A DNA stretch of 33,604 nucleotides from Sphingomonadaceae bacterium (GTDB lineage Bacteria; Pseudomonadota; Alphaproteobacteria; Sphingomonadales; Sphingomonadaceae), in the NCBI GenBank assembly GCA_025359425.1, contig JANYGC010000008.1:1-33604 (forward strand), read 5' to 3'. A program made the position numbers and the translations under genes. How positions within the stretch are numbered: the stretch's first letter is position 1; every line of letters starts with the position of its first letter. The notes below the pieces were generated by a model. The model was not told the origin of the DNA. It did not search any database and saw nothing but the letters and a program-made list of their open reading frames with translations. This document shows positions 8,063 to 16,544 of the stretch, one piece after another.

Positions 8063-8122
8063 CGCCGTTTAGGATAACACTACAAAAACCAAGATGAAAG
8101 CCAGACAGAGGCTCCCGGGCAA

Positions 8123-9175
8123 TCACCCCTTTTCGTCGCGCTCGTGGATCACGCTGGCCGGGCCGACAATCCGCGCATCGACCGCGCCGACCCGTTCGGG
8201 GTCCTTGTCCTTGTAAGGCAGCGACTGCAGCACGAAACGCATCGCGTTGAGGCGCGCGCGCTTCTTGTCGTCGCTTTTGATCACGGTCCACGGGCTGTCG
8301 GCGGTGTCGGTGGCGGCGAACATCGCCTCCTTGCCCTGGGTGTAGTCATCCCACTTGTCGAGGCTGGCCAGATCGATCGAGGACAGCTTCCACTGCTTGA
8401 GCGGATGGACCTTGCGCTCGGTAAAGCGGCGGCGCTGCTCTTCGCGGCTGACCGAGAACCAGAACTTGAACAAGTGGATCCCGCTGCGCACCAGGTTGCG
8501 CTCGAACTCGGGGGCCTGGTGGAGGAATTCCGCGTACTCGCTGTCCGAGCAGAACCCCATGACCCGCTCGACCCCGGCGCGGTTGTACCAGCTGCGGTCG
8601 AACAGCACGATTTCGCCGGTGGTCGGCAGATGTTCGGTATAGCGCTGGAAATACCACTGCCCGCGCTCCACCTCGCTCGGCTTTTCGAGCGCCACCACGC
8701 GCGCGCCGCGCGGGTTGAGGTGTTCCATGAAGCGCTTGATCGCGCCGCCCTTGCCCGCCGCATCGCGGCCTTCGAACAGGATGATGATCCGCTGGCGGTC
8801 TTCCTTGACCCACGATTGCAGCTTCAGGAGTTCGGTCTGGAGCTGGAACTTCTGCCGCTCGTAATCCTTGCGCAGCATCTTGTATTTGTAGGGATAGCCG
8901 CCGCTTTGCCAGTCGTCCGAAAGCTCGTCGCTGGTCTGGCGCGGGTGCCCGGCGGGCTTGGGCAGGCCCAGATACGCGCGGATCCGCGCCGCGTCATCGG
9001 GCGCGGCGACCGCCAGCAGCGCGTCGATCCCGGCGCGCGCTTCCTCGCCGCCCTGCTCCGCGAGATCGTCCAGAGTGGCGTCCTGCATCGCTTGCGCAGC
9101 GGCGCTGCGTTCGTCGGCCAGCACGCGCGAAATTGCGGCGGCGACCTTCTTGCCTCCGCCCGATTGCGAGGTCAT
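8123..9175 (-). CDS. ppk2: Polyphosphate kinase 2 family protein
   Basis: PPK2 enzymes transfer phosphate between polyphosphate and nucleotides, usually making GTP or ATP from the diphosphate. The protein has 350 residues. Walker A is GRDAAGKGG (136-144), followed by AIKRFMEHLNPRGARVVAL. Walker B and lid residues are LFDRSWYNRAGVERVMGF (191-208). EEQRRRFTERKVHPLKQWKLS (about 246-266) and the KSDDKKRARLNAMR stretch near 304-317 are also characteristic. The roughly 85 residues before YPYKYKM are an acidic, alanine-rich extension longer than in the shortest PPK2 proteins. AAAGGA precedes ATG 9175. Whether it prefers AMP, ADP or GDP cannot be told from sequence reading alone. Confidence 0.93.
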   Translation of the reverse strand: MTSQSGGGKKVAAAISRVLADERSAAAQAMQDATLDDLAEQGGEEARAGIDALLAVAAPDDAARIRAYLGLPKPAGHPRQTSDELSDDWQSGGYPYKYKMLRKDYERQKFQLQTELLKLQSWVKEDRQRIIILFEGRDAAGKGGAIKRFMEHLNPRGARVVALEKPSEVERGQWYFQRYTEHLPTTGEIVLFDRSWYNRAGVERVMGFCSDSEYAEFLHQAPEFERNLVRSGIHLFKFWFSVSREEQRRRFTERKVHPLKQWKLSSIDLASLDKWDDYTQGKEAMFAATDTADSPWTVIKSDDKKRARLNAMRFVLQSLPYKDKDPERVGAVDARIVGPASVIHERDEKG

Positions 9176-9305
9176 CGTTTGTCCTTTCAGCCCCGTTTCG
9201 CGCCATAGTCCGGCGCGCGGCGAATCGCTACATTACTGTGCAATTGTTCCCGATCGCTTAGCCTATGACCAGCAAGCCATGACAGCGGTGTGACAGCTGG
9301 CTTAA

Positions 9306-9337
9306 GGCACCAGCACCGGATCCTTCGCTACCGCCAG
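9306..9337 (-). repeat. Detached second copy of the nadB 3' end
   Basis: These 32 bases match 10608-10639, the last coding bases of nadB, at 30 of 32 positions and in the same orientation. On the minus strand they read ...AVAKDPVLVP then TAA (nadB itself ends AVAKDTVLVP then TGA). The matching homology stops just upstream, so this is a tail fragment rather than a gene. The two copies bracket the APC permease gene exactly, 1302 bases apart. The fragment begins 59 bases after the permease stop codon. Confidence 0.85.
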
Positions 9338-9395
9338 AAATTCGCACTTGATGAGACGCGATGCCGTGCGGCACCAAACGAAAAAGTGCGCGCTT

Positions 9396-10607
9396 TCACC
9401 GCGCGAATTCGAGCGCGAACAGGCTCAGGCTGCCGGTCAGCGCTAGCCATGCCACGACCATGGGGCAGCGGAACGCGCCTTTGGGTAGCGGATCGCCGCG
9501 CCGCTTGATCCGGATCAATGCGAGTGCGACGCCGGCAAAGACCAACAGCGTCCCGCGCGAGGCGAATTCGGCGAGGCCCGTCAGCGGCACGGTGAGGGCC
9601 AGCACGAGGATGGCCCCCGTCGCAACCGCCGTCGCCCGCAACGGCGTCGTGGTTCGCGCATCGACGACTGCCAAGGCGCGCGGCAGGTTACCTTGCGCGG
9701 CCATACCGTAAAGCACCCGCGCGATCATGATGACGTGGACGACAATGCCGTTGAGGGTTGCGGCGATCGCGATTCCTGCCATCCACCTTTGCGGCAGACC
9801 GGTCAGCCGTTCGAACACCAAAGCGAGCGGCGCGGGTGAAGCGGCAAGTTCGGCGGGTGGGACCGCAGCGACCGCGGTCCATGCGACCAGTGCATAAAGC
9901 ACCGTGGTCACCGCCAGGGTCAGGAACAGCGCACGCGGCAAAGTCCTGCCCGGATCGCGAATTTCCTCGCTGATGTTGACGAGGTGCTCAAAGCCGATGA
10001 ACGCGAACACGGTCAGTAGCGCGCCGCTGCCGATCCCCCGCCAGCCGGTGAGGTCTGCGGGAGCAGGCAGCAATTCGGGGAGGCGAGCGAGCAGTGGGAC
10101 GTCGCCCAGCGCGCCTCCGCCAAGCAGCAGCACGAGGCCGCCCACCTCAATCAGCGTCATGGCTCCGGCGACCGCAATCGCTTGGCGCGTCGCGAGCCCG
10201 GCGACTGCGCCCATCATCAGGACGACGCCCGTGACAATGACGGCACCGGGAAGCGCAAGAAAGCTGGCGACATACCCGGCGCTGCCCGCGCTGATGGTCG
10301 CGGCAGAAATCGTTGCGGTCAGCAGCACGAGCAGGCCCATCGCCAAGGTAAGCCCGCGCCGGCCGAATGCGGCGGCGACATAGGCCGGTTCGCTGGCGCT
10401 GACCGGCAGGCGTGTGCCGAGCTCGGCGAAGACCGCAGCTGTCGGAGCAAGCGCAATCGAGGACAGCACAAAGGTGACCGGCGCGTGCATCCCGCTGCGC
10501 CCAGCGACCACCCCGACGAGCACGTAAATCCCCGCGCCGATCGTGACGCCAACGCCGTAAAGCAGCGCATGGACAAGGGTCAGCGAGCGGGCGAGCCCGC
10601 TGCTCAC
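9396..10607 (-). CDS. APC-family amino acid permease
   Basis: A 403-residue polytopic membrane protein with about 12 hydrophobic helices. The N-terminal LYGVGVTIGAGIYVLVGVVAG (about 15-35) is the conserved first helix of amino acid-polyamine-organocation transporters, including the unwound GAGIY segment. A mid-protein segment, TVFAFIGFEHLVNISEEIRDPGRTLPRAL, matches the helix 6 to loop region (FxGFE, E-E-x-x-P-x-x-x-x-P-R). GTG 10607 is chosen as start because it forms a 4-base GTGA overlap with the nadB stop; the frame upstream of it is nadB DNA. The substrate is unknown. It is flanked by two copies of the nadB tail, suggesting later insertion into this operon. Confidence 0.88.
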   Translation of the reverse strand: MSSGLARSLTLVHALLYGVGVTIGAGIYVLVGVVAGRSGMHAPVTFVLSSIALAPTAAVFAELGTRLPVSASEPAYVAAAFGRRGLTLAMGLLVLLTATISAATISAGSAGYVASFLALPGAVIVTGVVLMMGAVAGLATRQAIAVAGAMTLIEVGGLVLLLGGGALGDVPLLARLPELLPAPADLTGWRGIGSGALLTVFAFIGFEHLVNISEEIRDPGRTLPRALFLTLAVTTVLYALVAWTAVAAVPPAELAASPAPLALVFERLTGLPQRWMAGIAIAATLNGIVVHVIMIARVLYGMAAQGNLPRALAVVDARTTTPLRATAVATGAILVLALTVPLTGLAEFASRGTLLVFAGVALALIRIKRRGDPLPKGAFRCPMVVAWLALTGSLSLFALEFAR

Positions 10608-12178
10608 GGCACCAGCACCGTATCCTTCGCCACCGCCAGCGTCTTGGGATAGTCGAGCGTGAAATGCAGCCCGCGGCTTTCGTGCCGGGCGAGCGCCGAG
10701 CGGACAATCAGGTCGGCGCATTGGAGGAGGTTGCGCAGTTCGATCAGGTCGGTCGAAACGCGGAAGTGGCCGTAATAGTCCTCGACCTCGCCGAACATCA
10801 TCTGGATCCGGTGCGCGGCGCGTTCGAGCCGCTTGGTGGTGCGCACGATCCCGACATAGTTCCACATGAAGCGGCGGATTTCGGTCCAGTTCTGCTTGAT
10901 GATCACCTCTTCGTCCGAGTCCGTGACGCGGCTGGCGTCCCACTGGCGCACCGGCGGCGGGGCCTCGAAGCTGTCCCACCGGGCGAGGATGTCCGCCGCG
11001 GCCGCTTCGCCGAAGACGAAGCATTCCAGCAGACTGTTGGAGGCGAGGCGGTTGGCTCCGTGCAGGCCAGACTCGGTGCATTCACCCGCGGCATAAAGCC
11101 CGGGGAGGTCGGTCCGGCCCGCCAGGTCGATCATGATCCCGCCGCAGGTGTAATGCTGCGCCGGCACCACCGGGATCGGCCCCTTGGTCATGTCGATGCC
11201 GAGCCCGAGCAGCTTTTCGTAGATGTTGGGGAAGTGCTCACGCACAAATTCAGGTGGCTTATGGCTGATGTCGAGATGGACATAGTCGAGCCCGTCGCGC
11301 TTGATCTCGGCATCGTTGGCGCGGGCGACGATATCGCGCGGGGCAAGTTCCGCGCGCTGGTCGTAATCGGGCATATAGCGGTGCCCGGTGCGCGGGTTGA
11401 GCAAGTGCCCGCCCTCGCCCCGTACCGCCTCGGTGATCAGGAAGTTCTTGACCTCGAGGTTGTAGAGGCAGGTCGGGTGGAACTGCATCATTTCCATGTT
11501 GCCAACCCGGCAGCCCGCGCGCCAGGCCATCGCGATGCCGTCACCGGTCGCGCCGCGCGGCGCGGTGCTGAACTGATAGACCCGGCCCGCGCCGCCGGTG
11601 GCCAGCACGGTCGCCTTGGCGGTGTGAGCCACGACCTTGCCGGTGGTCTCGTCGAGCGCATAGACCCCCCAGACCCGGCCCGAGCCCGAATAGCGCAGCT
11701 CGTGCCTGCCGGTGATCAGGTCGATGCAGGCCTGATGCGGCAACAGGGTGATGTTGGGGTTGGCCGCGGCCGCATTGAGCAATGCTTCCTGCACCGCCCA
11801 GCCGGTTGCATCGGCGACGTGGACGATGCGCCGGTGCGAATGGCCGCCCTCGCGGGTGAGGTGGAGGTGCTCGTCCTCGGTGTTGAAGGGGACGCCGAGT
11901 TCGACCAGCCGGTCGATCGCCAGCGGCGCGCGTTCGATCACGAATTCGACCGTCTCAAGCCGGTTAAGCCCGGCTCCGGCGACCATCGTGTCCTTGATGT
12001 GGTTCTCGAACGTGTCGCCCGCATCGAGCACCGCCGCGATCCCGCCCTGCGCCCAGGCGGTCGACCCGCCGGTCAGCTCGCCCTTGGCCAGCACCAGCAC
12101 CTTGCGGCTCTCGGCCAGGGCAAGAGCCGCAGTGAGGCCAGCGGCACCCGAGCCGATGATGATGACATCGTGATTCAC
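10604..12178 (-). CDS. nadB: L-aspartate oxidase
   Basis: A flavoenzyme that oxidises L-aspartate to iminoaspartate, the first step of de novo NAD synthesis. It has 524 residues. FAD-binding GSGAAGL starts at residue 9, followed by the second dinucleotide strand and GGSTAWAQGGIAAVLD (about 38-53). The succinate-dehydrogenase-like active-site pieces include HLTREGGHSHRRIVH (about 106-120) and HYTCGGIMID (about 346-355), and the GLYAAGECTESGLHGANRLASNSLLE region gives the second FAD contact. GTG 12178 overlaps the upstream TGA (GTGA). nadA and nadC are not in the window. Its last 32 bases are repeated beyond the permease gene. Confidence 0.95.
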   Translation of the reverse strand: MNHDVIIIGSGAAGLTAALALAESRKVLVLAKGELTGGSTAWAQGGIAAVLDAGDTFENHIKDTMVAGAGLNRLETVEFVIERAPLAIDRLVELGVPFNTEDEHLHLTREGGHSHRRIVHVADATGWAVQEALLNAAAANPNITLLPHQACIDLITGRHELRYSGSGRVWGVYALDETTGKVVAHTAKATVLATGGAGRVYQFSTAPRGATGDGIAMAWRAGCRVGNMEMMQFHPTCLYNLEVKNFLITEAVRGEGGHLLNPRTGHRYMPDYDQRAELAPRDIVARANDAEIKRDGLDYVHLDISHKPPEFVREHFPNIYEKLLGLGIDMTKGPIPVVPAQHYTCGGIMIDLAGRTDLPGLYAAGECTESGLHGANRLASNSLLECFVFGEAAAADILARWDSFEAPPPVRQWDASRVTDSDEEVIIKQNWTEIRRFMWNYVGIVRTTKRLERAAHRIQMMFGEVEDYYGHFRVSTDLIELRNLLQCADLIVRSALARHESRGLHFTLDYPKTLAVAKDTVLVP

Positions 12179-12486
12179 TTGGAGATCTCGCCATCCACAG
12201 GCTTCAACCCTCTAGGTGAAGGTCTCAGAACAATACCCCCGAAACGAGCTTCATCGGCCCAGCATCGGCGGCCGAGCACAAAACAAAGATGACTTTCATG
12301 CGGGGAGCCATCGTCAAGGTGCTTGGCTTCAAAACCACCTGACAGTCCGGCGTTGGAAAAGCGAAGATGCCTGCCGCCTTCTGTGACAGCTTGGCCAGCG
12401 CACTCAGAGCAAAGGTAGTCAGGATACCTCGCATTTTCACGCACGCTCCGATTGCAGATCGGGCAAGGCTGCGAGTAGTCCGTCAC
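12175..12486 (-). CDS. Small zinc-ribbon-like protein, hypothetical
   Basis: A 103-residue protein with two cysteine pairs, Cys8-x2-Cys11 (CPIC) and Cys26-x2-Cys29 (CSEC), 14 residues apart, as in a compact zinc ribbon. The remainder is polar, with no membrane helix. GTG 12486 overlaps the stop of the ABC ATPase gene by 4 bases, and its own TGA overlaps the nadB start by 4 bases. Only this frame makes both couplings, which strongly supports it. Function unknown. Base composition (around 12200-12480) is visibly lower in GC than the flanking genes. Confidence 0.72.
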   Translation of the reverse strand: MTDYSQPCPICNRSVRENARYPDYLCSECAGQAVTEGGRHLRFSNAGLSGGFEAKHLDDGSPHESHLCFVLGRRCWADEARFGGIVLRPSPRGLKPVDGEISK

Positions 12487-13430
12487 GCCGCGACTTTGGC
12501 CGCAGTCGTCAGGCTGACGAACACATCCTCCAGGTCGGCTTCGCGGGTTGTCACATCGACGACTGTCAGGCCTTGCGCCTGAACCTGCGCGAGCACTTCG
12601 CCGGCATTGCTCTTGTCTTTGTCGTAGGTGATCTCGATCGTGCGCTCACCGGCGGAGACGCATTTCAGGAAAGCCGGGCTCGACGGCAGCCGGGTCACAT
12701 CGCCATCGACCGTCACAACCACCACCTTCTCGCGCGCCATCTCGACCAGTTCGCGGGTCGGCTTGTTGGCGATCAGCTGGCCGTGGTTGATGATCGCAAT
12801 CCGGTCGCACAGCTGTTCGGCTTCTTCGAGGTAGTGGGTGGTGAGGACCACGGTCACCCCGCCATGGTTAAGCTCGGCGACCAGCTCCCACAATTGCCGG
12901 CGCAGTTCGACATCGACCCCGGCGGTCGGCTCGTCGAGCACGATCACCGGGGGGGTGTGGACCAGCGCCTTGGAAATCAGCAGGCGGCGTTTCATGCCGC
13001 CCGACAGCGTGCGGGCATAAGCGCCCGCTTTGTCCGCCAGATGGACCTGGCCGAGCAGTTCCATCGATCGGCGCAAATGCTTGGGCACGCCGTACAGCCC
13101 GGCCTGGTTTTCCAGCACCTCGAACGGCGTGAAGAACGGGTCGAACACAATCTCCTGCGGGACGATCCCGATCGAACGCTTGGCGTTGCGCAGGTCTTTG
13201 TCGATATCGAAGCCCCAGATTTCCGCAGTCCCGCTGGTTTTCATCACCAGCCCCGCAAGGATATTGATCAAGGTTGATTTGCCCGCACCGTTGGGGCCGA
13301 GCAGGCCGAAGATCTGGCCTTGCGGCACATCGAAACTGACATCGTCAAGCGCCAGCTTGGGCGGGGCATTGCCCGATGCGGCATAGCGTTTGACGAGGTT
13401 GCGGATCGAGATTGCGGCGGGCTGTTCCAT
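12483..13430 (-). CDS. ABC transporter ATP-binding protein (ABC-2 type)
   Basis: A 315-residue ATPase. Walker A is GPNGAGKST (45-53), the Q-loop is within IGIVPQEIVFDPFFTPFEVLENQ, the signature is LSGGMKRRL (about 143-151), Walker B is VIVLDEPTAGVD (about 162-173) and the H-loop is LTTHYLEEAE. The C-terminal 80 residues, ending DLEDVFVSLT, are typical of ATPases of the DrrA/NodI-like ABC-2 export group. No permease gene is adjacent, so its membrane partner is elsewhere. It is the first gene of an operon coupled by GTGA overlaps to the zinc-ribbon gene, nadB and the permease. Confidence 0.92.
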   Translation of the reverse strand: MEQPAAISIRNLVKRYAASGNAPPKLALDDVSFDVPQGQIFGLLGPNGAGKSTLINILAGLVMKTSGTAEIWGFDIDKDLRNAKRSIGIVPQEIVFDPFFTPFEVLENQAGLYGVPKHLRRSMELLGQVHLADKAGAYARTLSGGMKRRLLISKALVHTPPVIVLDEPTAGVDVELRRQLWELVAELNHGGVTVVLTTHYLEEAEQLCDRIAIINHGQLIANKPTRELVEMAREKVVVVTVDGDVTRLPSSPAFLKCVSAGERTIEITYDKDKSNAGEVLAQVQAQGLTVVDVTTREADLEDVFVSLTTAAKVAA

Positions 13431-13600
13431 CGCTCCCGCTTAGCGGTTCGTCCCGGCAAGGCAAAGCCCTTGGGTTCGCCCGGGGCAGCCAGTGCAACCC
13501 AGCGCGGTCAACAGGCAAAGTTACGGCTGCGTTAACCATACAAGTGCAAGGTGCCTTCAGGCCAATTCGCTAGGTCCAGTGGATGACTTGGGGGGTAACC

Positions 13601-14206
13601 ATGCCAGATGGCCGCGTGCGGGCCGTCAACCGCGCTGCCTGCGCGCTGCTGGCAGGCGCTTGCGGGATACTCGGGGCAGCACCGGTAGCGGCCAGGAACA
13701 CCCCCGTGTCCGCTACCGCCAATGCCCGCGCCACCGTAGTCGCGCCGCTCACCCTGATCAAGGTTCAGGACCTGAAGTTCGGGCGGATCGTCCCGCGGCC
13801 GCAGGCCGGGACGATCACCGTCGATCAGGTCACTGGGGCCTGTACGGTGACCGGCCCCATTCTGGAAGTGGGCCAGTGCCAGTTCGCGCAATTTGCCGGC
13901 ATGGGCACCAAGAACATGGGCGCGCGGATCAGCCTGACCAGCGTGGTCAACCTGACCGGCCCCGGTCAGGCGATGGTGCTCGACCAGGTCAAGCTGGGCA
14001 CCAATTCCACGATCAGCTTTGCCGGCAACGCCAACGCCAACGGCAAAGGGGTGGGCCTGACCAAGGGCGGCAATGCGGAACGCTATACCATCGTCACGGC
14101 GTCGGGCATCTATGTCCTCAATATCGGCGGGCGGCTGAACGTCAACGCCAACCAGGCCCCCGGCGTCTACAACGGATCGATCACGGTTTCAGTGCAGTAC
14201 CAGTAG
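13601..14206 (+). CDS. Secreted DUF4402-domain protein
   Basis: A 201-residue protein with a signal sequence (NRAACALLAGACGILGAAPVAARN) followed by a beta-rich domain. It starts with ATVVAPLTLIKVQDLKFGRIVPRPQAGTITVD and ends with PGVYNGSITVSVQYQ, the usual opening and close of DUF4402 domains. These are compact extracellular or surface beta-sandwiches found in sphingomonads and related bacteria, sometimes compared to pilin-like subunits. One Cys pair (GACTVTG and GQCQFAQ) could form a disulfide. ATG 13601 is chosen because GGGGGG lies 6 bases before it; ATG 13583, six codons earlier, is the alternative. No chaperone or usher gene is adjacent. Confidence 0.85.
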   Translation: MPDGRVRAVNRAACALLAGACGILGAAPVAARNTPVSATANARATVVAPLTLIKVQDLKFGRIVPRPQAGTITVDQVTGACTVTGPILEVGQCQFAQFAGMGTKNMGARISLTSVVNLTGPGQAMVLDQVKLGTNSTISFAGNANANGKGVGLTKGGNAERYTIVTASGIYVLNIGGRLNVNANQAPGVYNGSITVSVQYQ

Positions 14207-14243
14207 GCTGGAATTCGGCTGAAACCGGTGGTAGTGGGCAGCC

Positions 14244-14477
14244 ATGACCAATCCGCCTGAAACCGTTCTCACCACCAGTCACCGCGTCAAGTGCGACGGG
14301 GCCAGCGACATTCCCGGCGGTGCCGCGCTGGGCCATCCGCGTGTCTGGCTCGAAATCGACGAGCACGGCTATGTCGATTGCGGCTATTGCGACCGGCGCT
14401 TCGTGCTGGCTGGCGGCCCGGCCGATGGGGCCGATCAGGCGGGGCTGCACGATGTCTCCTCTGGTATGAGCGCCTGA
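14244..14477 (+). CDS. CHCC-type zinc-finger protein
   Basis: A 77-residue protein with the ligand order Cys17, His31, Cys46, Cys49 in the pattern CDG...GHPRVWLEI...YVDCGYCDRRF. This matches the zf-CHCC family, related to the zinc-binding part of the mitochondrial complex I subunit NDUFS6. In alphaproteobacteria such small proteins are usually annotated only as zinc-finger domain proteins. It lies 20 bases upstream of tldD and is probably co-transcribed with it. Confidence 0.85.
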   Translation: MTNPPETVLTTSHRVKCDGASDIPGGAALGHPRVWLEIDEHGYVDCGYCDRRFVLAGGPADGADQAGLHDVSSGMSA

Positions 14478-14496
14478 ACGCCTTATATCTCCGGGC

Positions 14497-15930
14497 ATGA
14501 CCCCGCCCGATCCCCGTTCGCTGCTGTTCGCCCAGCTTGACCCCGCCCGCGCTGCGGTGCTGACCCGCGATGCACTGGCGCGCTGCGACGATGGCGAGCT
14601 GTACCTCCAGTTCATTGCGTCGGAAATGTTCGTGTTCGACGACGGCCGGCTCAAGACCGCCGACTATTCGCGCGATGCCGGGTTCGGTCTGCGCGGGGTT
14701 TCGGGCGAGATGACCGGGTTTGCCCATGCCAACGAGATCAGCGAGGCATCGATCCGCCGCGCCGCCGAGACCTTGCAATTGCTCGATCCGGCCAAGGCGC
14801 CGCCCGCGCCGCCGCCGCGCCGGAACAATCGCCACCTCTACACCGCTGCATCGCCGCTCGATGCGCTGGGCTTTGCCGAGAAGGTCGCGCTGCTTGAAAC
14901 GATCGACGCGGCCGCCCGGGCGCGCGATCCGCGCGTGGCGCAAGTCAGCGTCAGCCTCGCCGCGAACTGGTCGGTGATCGAGATCATCCGCGCCGACGGG
15001 TTCACCGCGGGCGATGTCCGGCCGATGGTCCGGCTCAATGTCAGCATCGTCGCCGAGCAGAACGGTCGCCGCGAAACCGGGACCTTCGGGATCGGCGGGC
15101 GGCGGCTGTACGATGACCTGTTCGAGCCCGCGACGTGGAACCGCGCGATCGACCATGCGCTGGCGCAGGCGCTGACCAACCTCGAAAGCGTCGACGCCCC
15201 AGCCGGCGAGATGACCGTGCTGGTTGGCCCCGGCTGGCCCGGGGTGCTGCTCCATGAAGCGGTCGGCCACGGGCTCGAAGGCGATTTCAACCGCAAGGGC
15301 ACCAGCGCCTTTTCGGGCCGGATCGGCGAGCGGGTCGGCGCGCCCGGCGTAACCGTGGTCGATGACGGCACACTGCTCGGCGCGGGCGGCCAGGGCCGCC
15401 GCGGCTCGCTGTCGATCGACGACGAAGGCACGCCCAGCCAGGAAAACGTGCTGATCGAGGACGGGATCCTCAAAGGTTACATGCAGGACCGGCTCAACGC
15501 CCGGCTGATGGGCGTCCCCGCCACCGGCAACGGACGGCGCGAAAACTATGCGAGCACCCCGATGCCGCGGATGACCAACACCTTCATGCGCGCGGGCAAC
15601 GACAATCCGGCCGAGTTGCTGAGCCGGGTCAAGTCGGGGATTTTCGCCGAGAGCTTTGGCGGCGGGCAGGTCGATATCGTGTCGGGCAAATTCGTGTTCA
15701 GTTGCACCGAGGCCTACAAAATCGAGAATGGCAAGCTGGGCGCGCCGATCAAGGGTGCGACGCTGATCGGCGATGGGCCGACCGTGCTGACCCGGGTGAT
15801 CGGGATCGGTAACGATCTCGCGCTCGATGAAGGCGTCGGGATCTGCGGCAAGGGCGGCCAAACCGTCCCCGCCGGGGTGGGGCAGCCGACGCTGCTGATC
15901 GACGGGCTGACCGTGGGCGGCACCGCATAA
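14497..15930 (+). CDS. tldD: Metalloprotease TldD
   Basis: TldD works with TldE/PmbA as a heterodimeric zinc protease that degrades unfolded peptides and matures some modified peptides and antitoxins. The protein has 477 residues, the usual length. The zinc motif is HEAVGHGLEGD, with ligands His253 and His257-258, preceded by GPGWPGVLLHEA. The third ligand is the cysteine in GKFVFSCTEAYKIENGKLG near 405. The C-terminus GICGKGGQTVPAGVGQPTLLIDGLTVGG is conserved. The partner pmbA is not in this window. An Ala/Pro-rich linker (PPAPPPRRNN, about 102-111) is a local feature. Confidence 0.95.
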   Translation: MTPPDPRSLLFAQLDPARAAVLTRDALARCDDGELYLQFIASEMFVFDDGRLKTADYSRDAGFGLRGVSGEMTGFAHANEISEASIRRAAETLQLLDPAKAPPAPPPRRNNRHLYTAASPLDALGFAEKVALLETIDAAARARDPRVAQVSVSLAANWSVIEIIRADGFTAGDVRPMVRLNVSIVAEQNGRRETGTFGIGGRRLYDDLFEPATWNRAIDHALAQALTNLESVDAPAGEMTVLVGPGWPGVLLHEAVGHGLEGDFNRKGTSAFSGRIGERVGAPGVTVVDDGTLLGAGGQGRRGSLSIDDEGTPSQENVLIEDGILKGYMQDRLNARLMGVPATGNGRRENYASTPMPRMTNTFMRAGNDNPAELLSRVKSGIFAESFGGGQVDIVSGKFVFSCTEAYKIENGKLGAPIKGATLIGDGPTVLTRVIGIGNDLALDEGVGICGKGGQTVPAGVGQPTLLIDGLTVGGTA

Positions 15931-15996
15931 TTTTCAGGCCCGGTTCAGGCAATTATGGTATGAACAATGCCTCACTCTTAACTGGAGTCGAACCCC

Positions 15997-16398
15997 ATGC
16001 GCACTTTCGCCATCGCGCTAGTCGCCGCCGCTGCCCTGCTGACTGGACCCGCGCTTGAAGCCAAACCCAAGCTGAGCCCCCAGCAGCGGCTCGACAAGCT
16101 GCTTGACGGCCGCATCGCCGGGGTGCCCGAACATTGCATCTCGCACTTCGACAGCCGCGAGATGCAGGTGCTCGACAAGACCGCGATCGTCTATGGCTGG
16201 GGCAACACGATCTGGGTCAACACCCCGCGCAATGCAGAGGATCTCGATGACGACGATATCTTGGTGACCCGCACCTCGGGCAGCCAGTTGTGCGACCTCG
16301 ACATCGTCACCACGCTCGATCGCAGCAGCCAGTTCTTCAACGGCTCGATCAGCCTGGGCAGATTTGTGCCTTACCGGCGGGTCGCCAGAGCGAACTGA
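15997..16398 (+). CDS. Small secreted protein, hypothetical
   Basis: A 133-residue protein with a clear signal peptide (MRTFAIALVAAAALLTGPALEAK) preceded by GGAG. The mature part has one Cys near the start (PEHCISHFDS) and one later (GSQLCDLDIV), probably a disulfide, with the segments KTAIVYGWGNTIWVNTP and FFNGSISLGRFVPYRR. It resembles small periplasmic proteins common in sphingomonads that carry no named domain. Function is not known. It is 66 bases downstream of tldD, possibly with its own promoter. Confidence 0.75.
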   Translation: MRTFAIALVAAAALLTGPALEAKPKLSPQQRLDKLLDGRIAGVPEHCISHFDSREMQVLDKTAIVYGWGNTIWVNTPRNAEDLDDDDILVTRTSGSQLCDLDIVTTLDRSSQFFNGSISLGRFVPYRRVARAN

Positions 16399-16473
16399 TT
16401 GCGGTCAGCCGAAGTCCAAACCCAATGGCCGCGCGGAGCAATCCGGGCGGCTTTTGTGTGTCTGCAGCCAGCC

Positions 16474-16514
16474 TTGACTCCTGCGCCGTCCGGTTTAGGG
16501 TCTTCCCCCTAAAC
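16474..16514 (+). promoter_or_regulatory. Predicted promoter and TetR operator for the CYP153 operon
   Basis: A -35-like TTGACT (16474-16479) is followed after 16 bases by a -10-like TAGGGT (16496-16501). A perfect inverted repeat with arms GTTTAGGG (16493-16500) and CCCTAAAC (16507-16514) around a 6-base spacer covers the -10 and the start of transcription. Length and position suit repression by the TetR-family protein encoded two genes down. The operator assignment is inference; the palindrome itself is plain in the sequence. Confidence 0.6.
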
Positions 16515-16544
16515 AGATTCCATAAGGGACCGGGAGAGAGAACG

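Noticed and set aside
7758..8291. 177-codon frame on the minus strand overlapping the small membrane protein and ppk2
   Set aside because: It overlaps the end of ppk2 in another frame and has no recognisable features; the 72-residue frame has a convincing helix.
10664..12292. Open frame of 542 codons on the plus strand opposite nadB
   Set aside because: Its codons mirror nadB, which has clear family motifs; long antisense frames are expected in GC-rich DNA and the protein shows no recognisable domain.
14287..15861. Open frame of 524 codons opposite tldD
   Set aside because: Antisense shadow of a well-supported gene, with a sequence rich in Arg, Ala and Gly and no motif.
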